DNA of 64,000 bases from an uncultured Shewanella sp. (GTDB lineage Bacteria > Pseudomonadota > Gammaproteobacteria > Enterobacterales > Shewanellaceae), in assembly GCF_947501225.1 (NCBI RefSeq), contig NZ_CANMUW010000021.1, forward strand, positions 1-64,000, in the 5' to 3' direction. Made by a program: the position numbers and the translations under genes. Under the pieces are notes generated by a model. That model did not search any database. It was not told the DNA's origin and saw only the letters and a list, made by a program, of their open reading frames with translations. This document shows, one piece after another, positions 17,914 through 26,650 of this stretch. The number at the start of each line of letters is the position of its first letter. Position 1 is the first letter of the stretch.

Positions 17914-17929
17914 ATTGATCTTGATCAAT
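17914..17929 (+). promoter_or_regulatory. FNR/EtrA-type operator upstream of the cox operon
   Basis: ATTGATCTTGATCAAT has 7-base perfect inverted arms around TT and contains an exact TTGAT-N4-ATCAA FNR consensus. It lies 323 bases before coxB and shortly after the lexA-sulA terminator, so it most likely serves the cox promoter. An oxygen-responsive FNR-family protein (EtrA in Shewanella) is the expected ligand. Activation or repression cannot be decided because I cannot fix the transcription start. Confidence 0.7.
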
Positions 17930-18142
17930 ATTTGTCCAGCAAGTAAGTTTAAGTCTGTAACTATGATAATTTGTTATATCCAATCGATTTAGCCATCTAT
18001 GAAATAAGTCAATCCTCTGGAACATAAGTGCATTGACCAACGGGTCGAAATCGGAACGGATATATTCAGCCGTAAAGTGCAGATGTGGTTCACCCTGGCA
18101 GTAAAAAGACTGCTTAGCTTTGCAGATAATGAGTAAAACCGC

Positions 18143-18173
18143 CAACGCACTTTGAAGTCATCGTTGCTTTTTT
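18143..18173 (+). terminator. Terminator-like hairpin in the cox upstream region
   Basis: CAACG (18143-18147 region) pairs with CGTTG (18162-18166). An inner ACTT/AAGT stem (18149-18152 with 18155-18158) and a following C and six T's complete an intrinsic-terminator shape. It sits about 80 bases before the coxB start and no plus-strand gene ends between it and the previous terminator. It could end a small RNA or act as an attenuator in the cox leader. The stem has a mismatch and a bulge, so strength is uncertain. Confidence 0.5.
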
Positions 18174-18251
18174 GGGAACTGAAGAGTTTGCATAGAGCAG
18201 AGACTTACTGTGTGACTCTTCTTTGTCTTTGAATGACAGAGGAGAAGTCTA

Positions 18252-19826
18252 GTGAAGCAAAAGTGGTATGGTTTGCCGGTGTTTTTATTTGCGCCATCTA
18301 TCTTGGCAGCTGATATGCCCCTGAATATGACTCAAGGGGTAACAGAGATCAGTGGGCAGGTGTACAACCTGCACATGATCATTCTGTACATCTGTTGCGT
18401 TATCGGTGTTCTGGTTTTTGGTGTGATGATCTATGCGATGATCAACCATAGAAAGTCTAAAGGCGCCGTCGCTGCCAACTTCCACGAAAGCACCAAAGTC
18501 GAGATAGCCTGGACACTGGTTCCTTTCATCATCCTGATTCTTATGGCGATTCCAGCTACCAAGACCTTAATCGCAATGGAGGATCCCTCCGATGCCGATA
18601 TTACCATCAAAGTCACCGGTTCTCAGTGGAAGTGGCATTACAGCTATTTCGACCATGAGATCGAATTCTATAGCCTGCTATCCACCCCCAGAGAACAGAT
18701 AGAGGGCAGCGAAGAGAAAGGTGAAAATTACCTGCTTGAAGTCGACAAGCCTTTGGTTCTACCGGTGAACAAGAAAGTCAGATTTCTGATGACTTCAGAA
18801 GATGTTATCCACTCCTGGTGGGTGCCGGCATTTGCAGTAAAAAAAGATGCCAACCCGGGGTTCATCAATGAAGCCTGGACACGGATCGACAAGCCAGGTT
18901 TTTACCGCGGCCAATGTGCCGAGCTTTGCGGCAAAGATCACGGCTTTATGCCCATTGTAGTCCAGGCTGTTACAGAAGAAGAGTTTGATGAATGGCTGAT
19001 TGCTCAGAAACAGCAGGCGAATGATGCAAAAGCTGAAGCGGAAGCTGCACTTTCTCAAACTTTGAGCATGGAAGAGCTCATGGCTCAAGGTGAGCAAATT
19101 TACCTCGCTCAATGTGCCGCTTGTCATCAGCCTAATGGAGCAGGTCTACCCGGTGTGTTCCCCTCTCTTATCGGTAGCCCTATTACCAAAGGGCCTGTCA
19201 CGGAGCATATCGATATCGTGGTCAATGGTAAAGCCGGAACGGCCATGCAAGCTTTCGCTAAGCAACTGACCGCAACCGAAATCGCAGCCGTGGTGACATA
19301 TGAGCGCAATGCCTGGGGCAATGACTCCGGCGATACGGTTCAAGCCGCCGATGTCAGCTCGGGGGAGGCCGGTTCTGCAGACTCTGGCGCTTCCGCTCCG
19401 GCAACCCCAGTCACCCTTTCTGCAAACCAGCCCGAATCAGGTCAAGTTAATACCGCTGTGACCGAAACGGTAAACCAAGTTATTGAGGAAGTTAAAGCAG
19501 TTGTTTTAGATGACCTAACGATGAATGAACTAATGGCCATGGGTGAGAAGGTCTATATGACTCATTGTACCGCTTGTCATCAGGCGGCTGGCACGGGATT
19601 ACCCGGCGCCTTTCCTTCATTAGTCGGCAGCCCGGTGATCACAGGCCCTATAAGCGATCACCTTGATGTTGTCATCAATGGTAAAGCGGGAACTGCAATG
19701 CAGCCATTTAGCGCGCTACTTACGCCACAACAGTTAGCTGCAGTAGTAACTTACGAGCGCAACGCATGGGGTAATGACTCCGGTGATGCCGTTCAAGCCT
19801 CTGACGTTGTTGGTCACGGAAAGTAA
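18252..19826 (+). CDS. coxB: Cytochrome c oxidase subunit II with two fused cytochrome c domains
   Basis: Electron-entry subunit of an aa3/caa3-type oxidase. There is a signal peptide (cut after about residue 19), two TM helices (about 38-60 and 82-102), and a cupredoxin CuA domain with ligands in HSWWVPAF and CAELCGKDHGFMPI (about 190-235). Two cytochrome c domains follow, with heme motifs CAACH (about residue 288) and CTACH (about residue 439), each with a downstream TAMQAF or TAMQPF Met ligand. The two domains are internal duplicates ending in the same TYERNAWGNDSGD. The start is GTG 18252, with GGAGAAG upstream. At 524 residues it is longer than one-heme caa3 subunits. Confidence 0.95.
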   Translation: MKQKWYGLPVFLFAPSILAADMPLNMTQGVTEISGQVYNLHMIILYICCVIGVLVFGVMIYAMINHRKSKGAVAANFHESTKVEIAWTLVPFIILILMAIPATKTLIAMEDPSDADITIKVTGSQWKWHYSYFDHEIEFYSLLSTPREQIEGSEEKGENYLLEVDKPLVLPVNKKVRFLMTSEDVIHSWWVPAFAVKKDANPGFINEAWTRIDKPGFYRGQCAELCGKDHGFMPIVVQAVTEEEFDEWLIAQKQQANDAKAEAEAALSQTLSMEELMAQGEQIYLAQCAACHQPNGAGLPGVFPSLIGSPITKGPVTEHIDIVVNGKAGTAMQAFAKQLTATEIAAVVTYERNAWGNDSGDTVQAADVSSGEAGSADSGASAPATPVTLSANQPESGQVNTAVTETVNQVIEEVKAVVLDDLTMNELMAMGEKVYMTHCTACHQAAGTGLPGAFPSLVGSPVITGPISDHLDVVINGKAGTAMQPFSALLTPQQLAAVVTYERNAWGNDSGDAVQASDVVGHGK

Positions 19827-19835
19827 GGGATAAAA

Positions 19836-21437
19836 ATGAGCACAATTACACAAGACTCACCAGCAGCCCAAGATGTTCACCATGACGATCATCATGAGGC
19901 GCCAAAAGGGATCAAGCGTTGGCTCTTTACAACAAACCATAAAGATATTGGAACACTCTACCTCTGGTTCAGCTTCATCATGTTCCTGACCGGCGGGGCT
20001 ATGGCCATGGTTATTCGCGCCGAACTGTTCCAACCCGGACTTCAGCTGGTTGAGCCCAACTTTTTTAACCAGATGACCACAGTGCATGGGCTGATCATGG
20101 TATTCGGTGCTGTAATGCCGGCCTTTACCGGGCTGGCGAACTGGTTGATACCTATGATGATCGGGGCCCCGGATATGGCCCTCCCGAGAATGAATAACTG
20201 GAGTTTCTGGATATTACCCTTTGCCTTCGCCATCTTGCTCAGCTCACTGTTTATGGAGGGAGGGGGTCCTAACTTCGGCTGGACTTTCTATGCGCCACTG
20301 TCGACAACCTACAGTCCTGATAGCACGGCTCTGTTTGTATTTTCTGTCCATATCATGGGGATGAGCTCAATAATGGGGGCGATAAATGTGATCGTCACTA
20401 TCGTAAATATGCGTGCCCCGGGCATGACATGGATGAAGCTGCCACTATTTGTCTGGACCTGGCTGATCACCGCATTTTTATTGATAGCTGTGATGCCGGT
20501 ATTAGCCGGTACTGTAACTATGGTATTAACGGATAAGTACTTTGGCACCAGTTTCTTCGATGCAGCCGGAGGCGGCGATCCCGTGATGTTCCAGCATATT
20601 TTCTGGTTCTTCGGTCACCCCGAAGTTTACATCATGATCTTACCCTCTTTCGGGATCATCTCCGCGATCATTCCCGCCTTCAGCCGCAAGCGGCTGTTTG
20701 GTTACTCCTCCATGGTGTACGCCACGGCAAGCATCGCCATTCTCTCCTTCCTCGTGTGGGCACACCATATGTTCACTACCGGCATGCCGGTATTCGCCGA
20801 GCTTTTTTTCATGTATTGCACTATGCTCATCGCGGTACCGACAGGCGTTAAGGTATTTAACTGGGTGGCAACCATGTGGCGTGGTTCTATCAGCTTCGAA
20901 ACCCCCATGCTATTCGCGGTGGCCTTTATCATACTGTTCACCATAGGAGGGTTTTCCGGCTTGATGCTGGCGATCACGCCGGTAGATTTTCAGTACCACG
21001 ATACTTACTTTGTGGTGGCTCACTTCCACTATGTGCTCGTCAGCGGGGCAATTTTCTCTATCATGGCGGGGGCCTATTATTGGCTGCCTAAATGGACCGG
21101 AAACATGTATGACGAGAAGCTGGGGCGGATTCACTTCTGGTGCTCGGTGATCTCGGTCAATGTACTGTTTTTTCCCATGCATTTCTTAGGCTTAGCCGGG
21201 ATGCCAAGACGCATACCAGATTATGCCGTTCAATTTGCTGATGTGAATCAGATAGTATCGATCGGCGGTTTCGCCTTCGGCCTCTCACAGTTAATCTTCC
21301 TGGCGGTTGTACTCAAGTGTATTCGCGGAGGCGAAAAGGCGGTGGCAAAACCCTGGGATGGGGCAGAAGGTCTGGAGTGGACCCTCCCAAGTCCCGCCCC
21401 CTATCATACTTTCTCTACACCTCCTGAGATTAAGTAG
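19836..21437 (+). CDS. coxA: Cytochrome c oxidase subunit I
   Basis: Catalytic 12-helix subunit (533 residues) holding low-spin heme a and the heme a3-CuB centre. Visible ligands and channel residues include TVHGLIMVFG (heme a His), WFFGHPEVYIMILPSFG (CuB His, proton-channel Glu and cross-linked Tyr), the HH pair in WAHHMFTTGMP (CuB), and VAHFHYVLVSG (heme a3 and heme a His). It starts nine bases after coxB with GGGATAAAA upstream and is followed two bases later by ctaG. Confidence 0.97.
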   Translation: MSTITQDSPAAQDVHHDDHHEAPKGIKRWLFTTNHKDIGTLYLWFSFIMFLTGGAMAMVIRAELFQPGLQLVEPNFFNQMTTVHGLIMVFGAVMPAFTGLANWLIPMMIGAPDMALPRMNNWSFWILPFAFAILLSSLFMEGGGPNFGWTFYAPLSTTYSPDSTALFVFSVHIMGMSSIMGAINVIVTIVNMRAPGMTWMKLPLFVWTWLITAFLLIAVMPVLAGTVTMVLTDKYFGTSFFDAAGGGDPVMFQHIFWFFGHPEVYIMILPSFGIISAIIPAFSRKRLFGYSSMVYATASIAILSFLVWAHHMFTTGMPVFAELFFMYCTMLIAVPTGVKVFNWVATMWRGSISFETPMLFAVAFIILFTIGGFSGLMLAITPVDFQYHDTYFVVAHFHYVLVSGAIFSIMAGAYYWLPKWTGNMYDEKLGRIHFWCSVISVNVLFFPMHFLGLAGMPRRIPDYAVQFADVNQIVSIGGFAFGLSQLIFLAVVLKCIRGGEKAVAKPWDGAEGLEWTLPSPAPYHTFSTPPEIK

Positions 21438-21439
21438 TC

Positions 21440-22009
21440 ATGACAGGCAACCAGGTGAACGCGAACCGCAAGCTTATCGGCTGGCTCATTGCAGCAGCTA
21501 TAGGCATGTTCGGCTTTGGTTTCGCTCTTGTCCCTCTGTATGACGTACTCTGTGAGCAGCTTGGAATAAACGGAAAGACTCAGAGTACGGCCAGCAGTTA
21601 TGAGGCCAAAACGATCGATAGGGACAGGACTGTTACCGTTGAGTTTATGGCACAGATACAAAGTGATCTGCCTTGGGAGTTTAAACCTGAAGTTACACGG
21701 ATGCGGGTTCATCCGGGAGAGTTAGTTCGCACTAACTTTAAGGCCAGAAACCTTTCCATGAACGATCTCGTGGGACAAGCCATTCCCTCGGTGTCTCCCG
21801 GGCAGGGAGCCGCCTACTTCAATAAAACCGAATGCTTTTGCTTTAATCAGCAGAGATTAACGGCAAAAGCCAGTGCAGAGTTGCCACTGATATTCTATGT
21901 GGATCCGGATCTTCCAAAATCCATAACGACACTGACTCTCTCTTATACCCTCTACAACATCACCGACCGTGAATATATCGGCGCTGTAGAGCAAGGAGCA
22001 GCAAAATGA
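21440..22009 (+). CDS. ctaG: Cytochrome c oxidase assembly protein CtaG/Cox11
   Basis: Copper chaperone that delivers CuB to subunit I. It has one N-terminal membrane anchor (about residues 12-34) and a periplasmic immunoglobulin-like domain. The Cu(I)-binding CFCF motif is in NKTECFCFNQQRL (about residue 132), and the conserved PLYDVLCEQLG follows the anchor. Its 189 residues match the family. It overlaps coxC by four bases (ATGA), indicating translational coupling. Confidence 0.96.
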   Translation: MTGNQVNANRKLIGWLIAAAIGMFGFGFALVPLYDVLCEQLGINGKTQSTASSYEAKTIDRDRTVTVEFMAQIQSDLPWEFKPEVTRMRVHPGELVRTNFKARNLSMNDLVGQAIPSVSPGQGAAYFNKTECFCFNQQRLTAKASAELPLIFYVDPDLPKSITTLTLSYTLYNITDREYIGAVEQGAAK

Positions 22010-22881
22010 CAAGTAAGCACGAAAACTATTATGTACCCGCACAGAGTGCATGGCCAATTATTGGTGCCATAGGATTATTCCTTATCGCATTTGGTGCAGG
22101 AAGTTACGTACAGCAACTTAAAACCGACGGAAGCAGCGGCGGAGTCATCCTGCTCGCAGGCATAGCCGTTATCATATTCATGATTTTTGGCTGGTTCAGA
22201 ACCGTTATTGCCGAATCAATGAGCGGGCTTTACTCCCAACAGATGGATCGCTCCTTCAGACAGGGAATGAGTTGGTTTATCTTCTCAGAGGTGATGTTCT
22301 TCGCCGCCTTCTTTGGCGCACTACTATACGCCCGTATGATAGCGGTTCCCTGGTTGGGCGGAGACTCTAACAATGCCATGACCAATGAGGTTCTCTGGCC
22401 GGGATTTGAAGCCATGTGGCCCCTGCTGACGACACCTGGGGGAACTGAGACCCAAGCCATGGGTTGGACTGGGCTGCCGCTATACAACACCATCATTCTG
22501 TTGACCTCCTCCATCACATTACATCTCGCACATCTGAGCCTGGAAAAAGGCAAGCGCTCAGCCATCGCGCTATGGCTGGGAGTCACCATAGTACTCGGTA
22601 TATTCTTTCTGGTGTTGCAGGCCGAAGAGTATATCCACGCTTACCGGGAGATGGGACTGACGCTCTCGTCCGGCATCTATGGCAATACATTTTTCTTACT
22701 GACAGGCTTTCATGGCATGCATGTCACCCTGGGAACCCTGTTTCTTTTTGTGCTCTTTGTCAGGGTATTAAAGGGACACTTTACCCCGGATAGACACTTT
22801 GCGTTTCAAGCGGGTAGCTGGTATTGGCACTTCGTCGACGTAGTGTGGCTGTGTCTGTTTATCTTCGTCTATGTCCTTTAG
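22006..22881 (+). CDS. coxC: Cytochrome c oxidase subunit III
   Basis: Seven-helix structural subunit (291 residues). Family signatures include the N-terminal YYVPAQSAWPI, the lipid-cleft Glu segment SEVMFFAAFFGA, and the C-terminal FHGMHVTLGT with GSWYWHFVDVVWLCLFIFVY (two separate stretches). It completes the coxB-coxA-ctaG-coxC core. No clear terminator follows; the next plus-strand gene is SURF1 after a minus-strand DUF2909 gene. Confidence 0.96.
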   Translation: MTSKHENYYVPAQSAWPIIGAIGLFLIAFGAGSYVQQLKTDGSSGGVILLAGIAVIIFMIFGWFRTVIAESMSGLYSQQMDRSFRQGMSWFIFSEVMFFAAFFGALLYARMIAVPWLGGDSNNAMTNEVLWPGFEAMWPLLTTPGGTETQAMGWTGLPLYNTIILLTSSITLHLAHLSLEKGKRSAIALWLGVTIVLGIFFLVLQAEEYIHAYREMGLTLSSGIYGNTFFLLTGFHGMHVTLGTLFLFVLFVRVLKGHFTPDRHFAFQAGSWYWHFVDVVWLCLFIFVYVL

Positions 22882-22924
22882 CCCTGATTTCAGGGAGGCC
22901 CAGGCAGTGAACAGATTGCGTCAA

Positions 22925-23143
22925 TCAATAGGGTCTGGAATTTGGGGTAATAACCCCGGCTCCCAATGCTATGAGTATTAATACAACCACCAGCAAGGAG
23001 AAGATAACCCTACGCCCCAGCAGGTGAGCCATAGGTGCTTTACTGTCCCCTTTCACCATTACGAACAGGGCTCTGGCCAGATTAAAGACAATGAATAGCA
23101 GTAGCAGAACTAAAATTAATTTAAAAACTAATAGTGTATTCAC
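22925..23143 (-). CDS. DUF2909-like twin-helix membrane protein
   Basis: A 72-residue protein with two hydrophobic helices (about residues 4-28 and 44-66) joined by the charged loop VKGDSKAPMAHLLGRR. This is the layout of DUF2909, a small family commonly found inside cox loci of marine gammaproteobacteria. The start is GTG 23143 with GAGGA six bases upstream, so it looks genuinely translated. It runs against the operon, and its first 53 bases overlap the 5' end of SURF1 on the other strand. A role in oxidase assembly is only inferred from location. Confidence 0.75.
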   Translation of the reverse strand: MNTLLVFKLILVLLLLFIVFNLARALFVMVKGDSKAPMAHLLGRRVIFSLLVVVLILIALGAGVITPNSRPY

Positions 23144-23903
23144 GCGTTATCCTCAATGGTATCCGGGGAGAGCGGGAGCATTGCTCTTTATTATTACTGT
23201 GAGTCTGTTTCTACTGATGGTCAAGTTAGGATTTTGGCAGTTGTCCCGTGCAGTGGAGAAAGAGGAGTGGCAGGATCAGTTAACGGCTCGTCAGGCGGCC
23301 GCTCCACTCACCTATAGCGACTTGCTATCACTACCGACGGCTGAGCCATTAACAGGATACCGAATGACAGTCACGGCACATCCGGTTGAAAATAAAGTTT
23401 TTATCCTGGATAACCAAACATTTAAAGGAAAGGTTGGCTATCTGGCTCTTCAGCTTTTTGAGGTCAGTCCCGATACTCCCTGGCTATTGGTCGAGTTAGG
23501 TTTTGTTCCTGCGGGGCCAGACCGTGCAAAGCTGCCCGATATCCCCCACGTCACCGAGGCACAGAGTTTTACGGGCAGGCTGTATCAAAAGCAGAGTAAC
23601 CCAATGAGCAGCTCGCTCATGGCTGAAACCGGTTGGCCTAGTCGGATCCAAAACCTCAACATTGTCGAAATCAGCCAACTGGTAAACCACACTATCGCCT
23701 CTGCCGTACTACAACCGGAACAGATTAGTGGCATCGACCTGCCTCATCCCTGGAGACCGATTCCACTTGGGGCCCACAAGCACAGAGGTTATGCCCTGCA
23801 GTGGTTTTCGATGGCTTTCGCATTGGCTGTATTGGTTCTATTCTTTATTTACGGCCAAAAAAGAAAGAGAGAACAGACAGATAATAGTCCAACAGAAAAC
23901 TAA
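23091..23903 (+). CDS. SURF1-family cytochrome oxidase biogenesis protein
   Basis: Inner-membrane assembly factor with a TM helix near each end (about residues 29-49 and 238-258) and a periplasmic loop. Signatures are the start of the mature protein KLGFWQLSRAVEKEEW, LLVELGFVPAG, and the late HRGYALQWFSMA. SURF1 is thought to help place heme a in subunit I. ATG 23091 has only a weak ribosome binding site (AAAGA) and lies within the antisense DUF2909 gene. The alternative TTG 23181, after GGGGAG, would remove the basic N-terminal segment that homologues usually have. Confidence 0.88.
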   Translation: MNSSSRTKINLKTNSVFTRYPQWYPGRAGALLFIITVSLFLLMVKLGFWQLSRAVEKEEWQDQLTARQAAAPLTYSDLLSLPTAEPLTGYRMTVTAHPVENKVFILDNQTFKGKVGYLALQLFEVSPDTPWLLVELGFVPAGPDRAKLPDIPHVTEAQSFTGRLYQKQSNPMSSSLMAETGWPSRIQNLNIVEISQLVNHTIASAVLQPEQISGIDLPHPWRPIPLGAHKHRGYALQWFSMAFALAVLVLFFIYGQKRKREQTDNSPTEN

Positions 23904-24076
23904 AATGATTATCAATCCGACGACTATTGCCAATAGAAACAAGAACAAGTAGGTTAGGATTTAAGCGATATCTATCACAATATCCTTTCCTAGCCGTCTC
24001 GGGAAACACGTTTAGCATTCCTCATTTAGGGCCTCTCTTTGGGCGCTTAATCGGGTATCTAGCCAGAGGAGAAAGT

Positions 24077-24622
24077 ATGAACTCCCCCAAAAAGAGCGGT
24101 TTCAAACCACTAATCATCTTGTTATTAGTGTTTATTCTTCCGGTGGCGGTCGCCAAGGTAGTGCTCAGCCTGAACCTCTATAACGGTGGGGCAACAAATG
24201 GAGGTGAACTACTCTCCCCCGCGACCAGCTATGCCAGCCTGTCAATGGAAAACCCAAAACCACGCGAGTGGCAGCTACTTTACCTGCTACCGGCTCATTG
24301 CGATGCCCTATGTCAGGACCGCCTCTATATTCTGAAACAGAGCCATGTCGCACTCGGCCGAGAACAGAGCAGGGTTCATACCTTGATCATGTTGGCTGAA
24401 AACAGTGACACCTCTGCATTAACATCTCACTCCTTTGCAACGGTAACAGCCAACAGCGCAATGGTAGAGATGCTCAATGACCAACAGATGATCATCGTCG
24501 ATCCTCTGGGGAGCTTGGTCATGCGATATCCAAAGGTATCGGGTCGCTCAAAACAGATTTCACAGGGGAAAGCCCTGGTAAAGGATCTGAGAAAGATGCT
24601 TAAGTTATCGAGGGTCGGCTAA
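24077..24622 (+). CDS. SCO-like membrane-anchored thioredoxin-fold protein of the cox operon
   Basis: A 181-residue protein with one N-terminal anchor (about residues 12-32) and a periplasmic domain with thioredoxin-like features. These are the strand WQLLYLLPAHCDALCQ with a CxxxC pair (about residues 76-80), and the late strand MIIVDPLGSLVMRYP, equivalent to 'vDP.G.vv..y' in SCO proteins. A canonical SCO His is not evident. It sits between SURF1 and ctaA, overlapping ctaA by one base, so a role in copper or thiol handling during oxidase assembly is plausible. The start is ATG 24077, after GAGGAGAAAG. Confidence 0.75.
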   Translation: MNSPKKSGFKPLIILLLVFILPVAVAKVVLSLNLYNGGATNGGELLSPATSYASLSMENPKPREWQLLYLLPAHCDALCQDRLYILKQSHVALGREQSRVHTLIMLAENSDTSALTSHSFATVTANSAMVEMLNDQQMIIVDPLGSLVMRYPKVSGRSKQISQGKALVKDLRKMLKLSRVG

Positions 24623-25608
24623 TGAAAGGTTTATCTCTGTTTCTAAGCGCAACCTTAGTATTTACCCTCTGCGTAATTCTCATGGGAGCGTATACACGGC
24701 TCTCTGATGCAGGTCTGGGTTGCCCGGATTGGCCCGGATGTTATGGCATGCTTAAGGTCCCGACCGAAAGTCATGAATTAGCACAGGCACAGGATGCATT
24801 CCCGGAACATGACATTGAACCTGAAAAAGCCTGGCTGGAGATGCTCCACCGATATATCGCCGGAGCACTCGGGTTGTTAGTACTAATGATATTGGTGTTA
24901 TGTCTGAAAAGAGAGGATACCCCAAAAAAACTTCCTCTACTCATCGCGCTCCTCATTCTGTTTCAGGCTGCACTAGGCATGTGGACGGTTACGATGAAGT
25001 TGATGCCTGTGGTCGTCATGTCTCACCTTATCGGCGGCTTCACTCTGATGGCCCTACTGCTCCTGCTCTACCTAAGAACAAAACCAATAAGGCTTCCCGG
25101 AGGAGATCCCAGGGCAAGAAAGCTGGCTCCACTGGCTGTTGGCGCATTAAGTATACTCACTCTACAGATAATTCTTGGAGGCTGGACTTCGTCTAACTAT
25201 GCCGCTCTGGCATGTACCTCTCTGCCTATCTGTGAGGGCGACTGGTACTCCAACTTGCGCCTGATTCAGGCTTTCAACCCTTTTCAGGGCGCACACGACA
25301 GCTATGAATTCGGGGTATTAGATTATGCTTCCCGGATGACTATCCATGTGACCCACAGATTCGGAGCCATAGTTACCGCCATAATCTTACTTTGGCTGGC
25401 CTTCAGACTGCATACCCTGTCACAGTCTCCTCAACTTAAGCACTCCGCTCAACTGTTGGTCCTGCTGGTCATAGTGCAGGTCGGGCTGGGGATCAGCAAT
25501 GTCGTTTTACATCTGCCTCTGGGGATCGCCGTATCCCATAACGCAGGTGCCCTGTTCTTACTCATGAATCTGATTTTTATTAACTACATCCTGTGGCGTA
25601 AAGCCTGA
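24622..25608 (+). CDS. ctaA: Heme A synthase (Cox15/CtaA)
   Basis: Converts heme O to heme A by oxidising the C8 methyl group. The 328-residue protein has eight membrane helices in two similar halves. Signatures are GAYTRLSDAGLGCPDWPGCYG near the N-terminus (quoted only in part of the helix 1-2 loop), MLHRYIAG (His ligand), VVMSHLIGGF, THRFGAIVTA and AVSHNAGALFL (His ligands). It is coupled to the SCO-like gene by TAATG. Confidence 0.96.
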   Translation: MKGLSLFLSATLVFTLCVILMGAYTRLSDAGLGCPDWPGCYGMLKVPTESHELAQAQDAFPEHDIEPEKAWLEMLHRYIAGALGLLVLMILVLCLKREDTPKKLPLLIALLILFQAALGMWTVTMKLMPVVVMSHLIGGFTLMALLLLLYLRTKPIRLPGGDPRARKLAPLAVGALSILTLQIILGGWTSSNYAALACTSLPICEGDWYSNLRLIQAFNPFQGAHDSYEFGVLDYASRMTIHVTHRFGAIVTAIILLWLAFRLHTLSQSPQLKHSAQLLVLLVIVQVGLGISNVVLHLPLGIAVSHNAGALFLLMNLIFINYILWRKA

Positions 25609-25687
25609 ATGCAAAGGTTGAAGTAGATACCCGTACACGAGGAAGGCGCTAAAATTTAAGAGGCATATAACCCAGGCGAGGTGTGGC

Positions 25688-26602
25688 ATGGCAAAACAAG
25701 TTTCAATTTCATCGGCTCCTGCCGGCAGTAAAATCAGTGCCTTTGTATGGAGGCCATATTACGAAATGACAAAACCTAAGGTGGTCGCGCTGATGTTACT
25801 TACGGTTTTGGTCGGCATGTGTCTCGCCACTCCGGGGAGTGTGCCCTTACAACCTTTAGTCATAGGTATGACGGGGATCGGAATGATGGCCGGGGCCGCC
25901 GCGGCATTTAATCATCTAATCGACCGACGAATAGATGGGCTGATGGCTCGTACCTATAATCGCCCTCTCCCTAAGGGACGAGTATCCATCCCTAAGGCGC
26001 TCACCTTCTCAATCACGCTGGCGACCTTAGGCTTTACTTTACTCTACACCCTGGTCAATGAACTTACCGCCTGGCTGACTTTTGCGAGTTTAATCGGTTA
26101 CGCCCTTGTTTATACCGCTTACCTTAAGCGAGCTACCCCTCAAAATATTGTAGTCGGAGGTTTAGCCGGAGCTATGCCACCCCTGCTGGGCTGGACATCT
26201 GTGACCGGTGAGTTTCATGGAGATGCGCTGTTACTGGTTATCATCATTTTTGCCTGGACGCCGCCCCACTTCTGGGCTCTCGCAATCCATAGAAAAGCCG
26301 AGTACGCCAAGGTCGATATTCCTATGCTTCCGGTCACTCACGGAACAGAGTTTACCAAGACCTGCATTCTGCTCTACACGATACTACTGGCGATCGCCTG
26401 CCTTCTCCCCGTATTGGTAGGCATGTGCGGACCGATATACCTGGTCGGTTCCTCCCTGCTGAGCTGTGGCTTTATCTATAAGGCCTGGGAGCTAAAGTAT
26501 GATGATAAGCCGGGTTTAGCAATGCAGGTATTTCGCTTCTCGATCTATCACCTGATGTTACTCTTCATCGTTCTTTTAGCAGACCATTACCTATGGGCAT
26601 AA
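25688..26602 (+). CDS. cyoE: Heme O synthase (protoheme IX farnesyltransferase)
   Basis: UbiA-family membrane prenyltransferase (304 residues, about eight helices) that adds a farnesyl group to heme B, supplying heme O to CtaA. It carries the prenyl diphosphate motif in NHLIDRRIDGLMARTYNRP (about residues 78-96) and the second acidic loop YLKRATPQNIVVGG. It follows ctaA after 79 bases in the same direction. A RGVW-type ribosome binding site, GAGGTG, lies at 25679-25684. Confidence 0.96.
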   Translation: MAKQVSISSAPAGSKISAFVWRPYYEMTKPKVVALMLLTVLVGMCLATPGSVPLQPLVIGMTGIGMMAGAAAAFNHLIDRRIDGLMARTYNRPLPKGRVSIPKALTFSITLATLGFTLLYTLVNELTAWLTFASLIGYALVYTAYLKRATPQNIVVGGLAGAMPPLLGWTSVTGEFHGDALLLVIIIFAWTPPHFWALAIHRKAEYAKVDIPMLPVTHGTEFTKTCILLYTILLAIACLLPVLVGMCGPIYLVGSSLLSCGFIYKAWELKYDDKPGLAMQVFRFSIYHLMLLFIVLLADHYLWA

Positions 26603-26650
26603 CTCGGGTGTTTGGAGATCTCAACTCCAACCAAAGGATAACCGCAGACG

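Noticed and set aside
17912..18145. A 77-codon minus-strand frame in the cox upstream region
   Set aside because: Composition and lack of a ribosome binding site argue against coding. It also overlaps the FNR-type site and leader.
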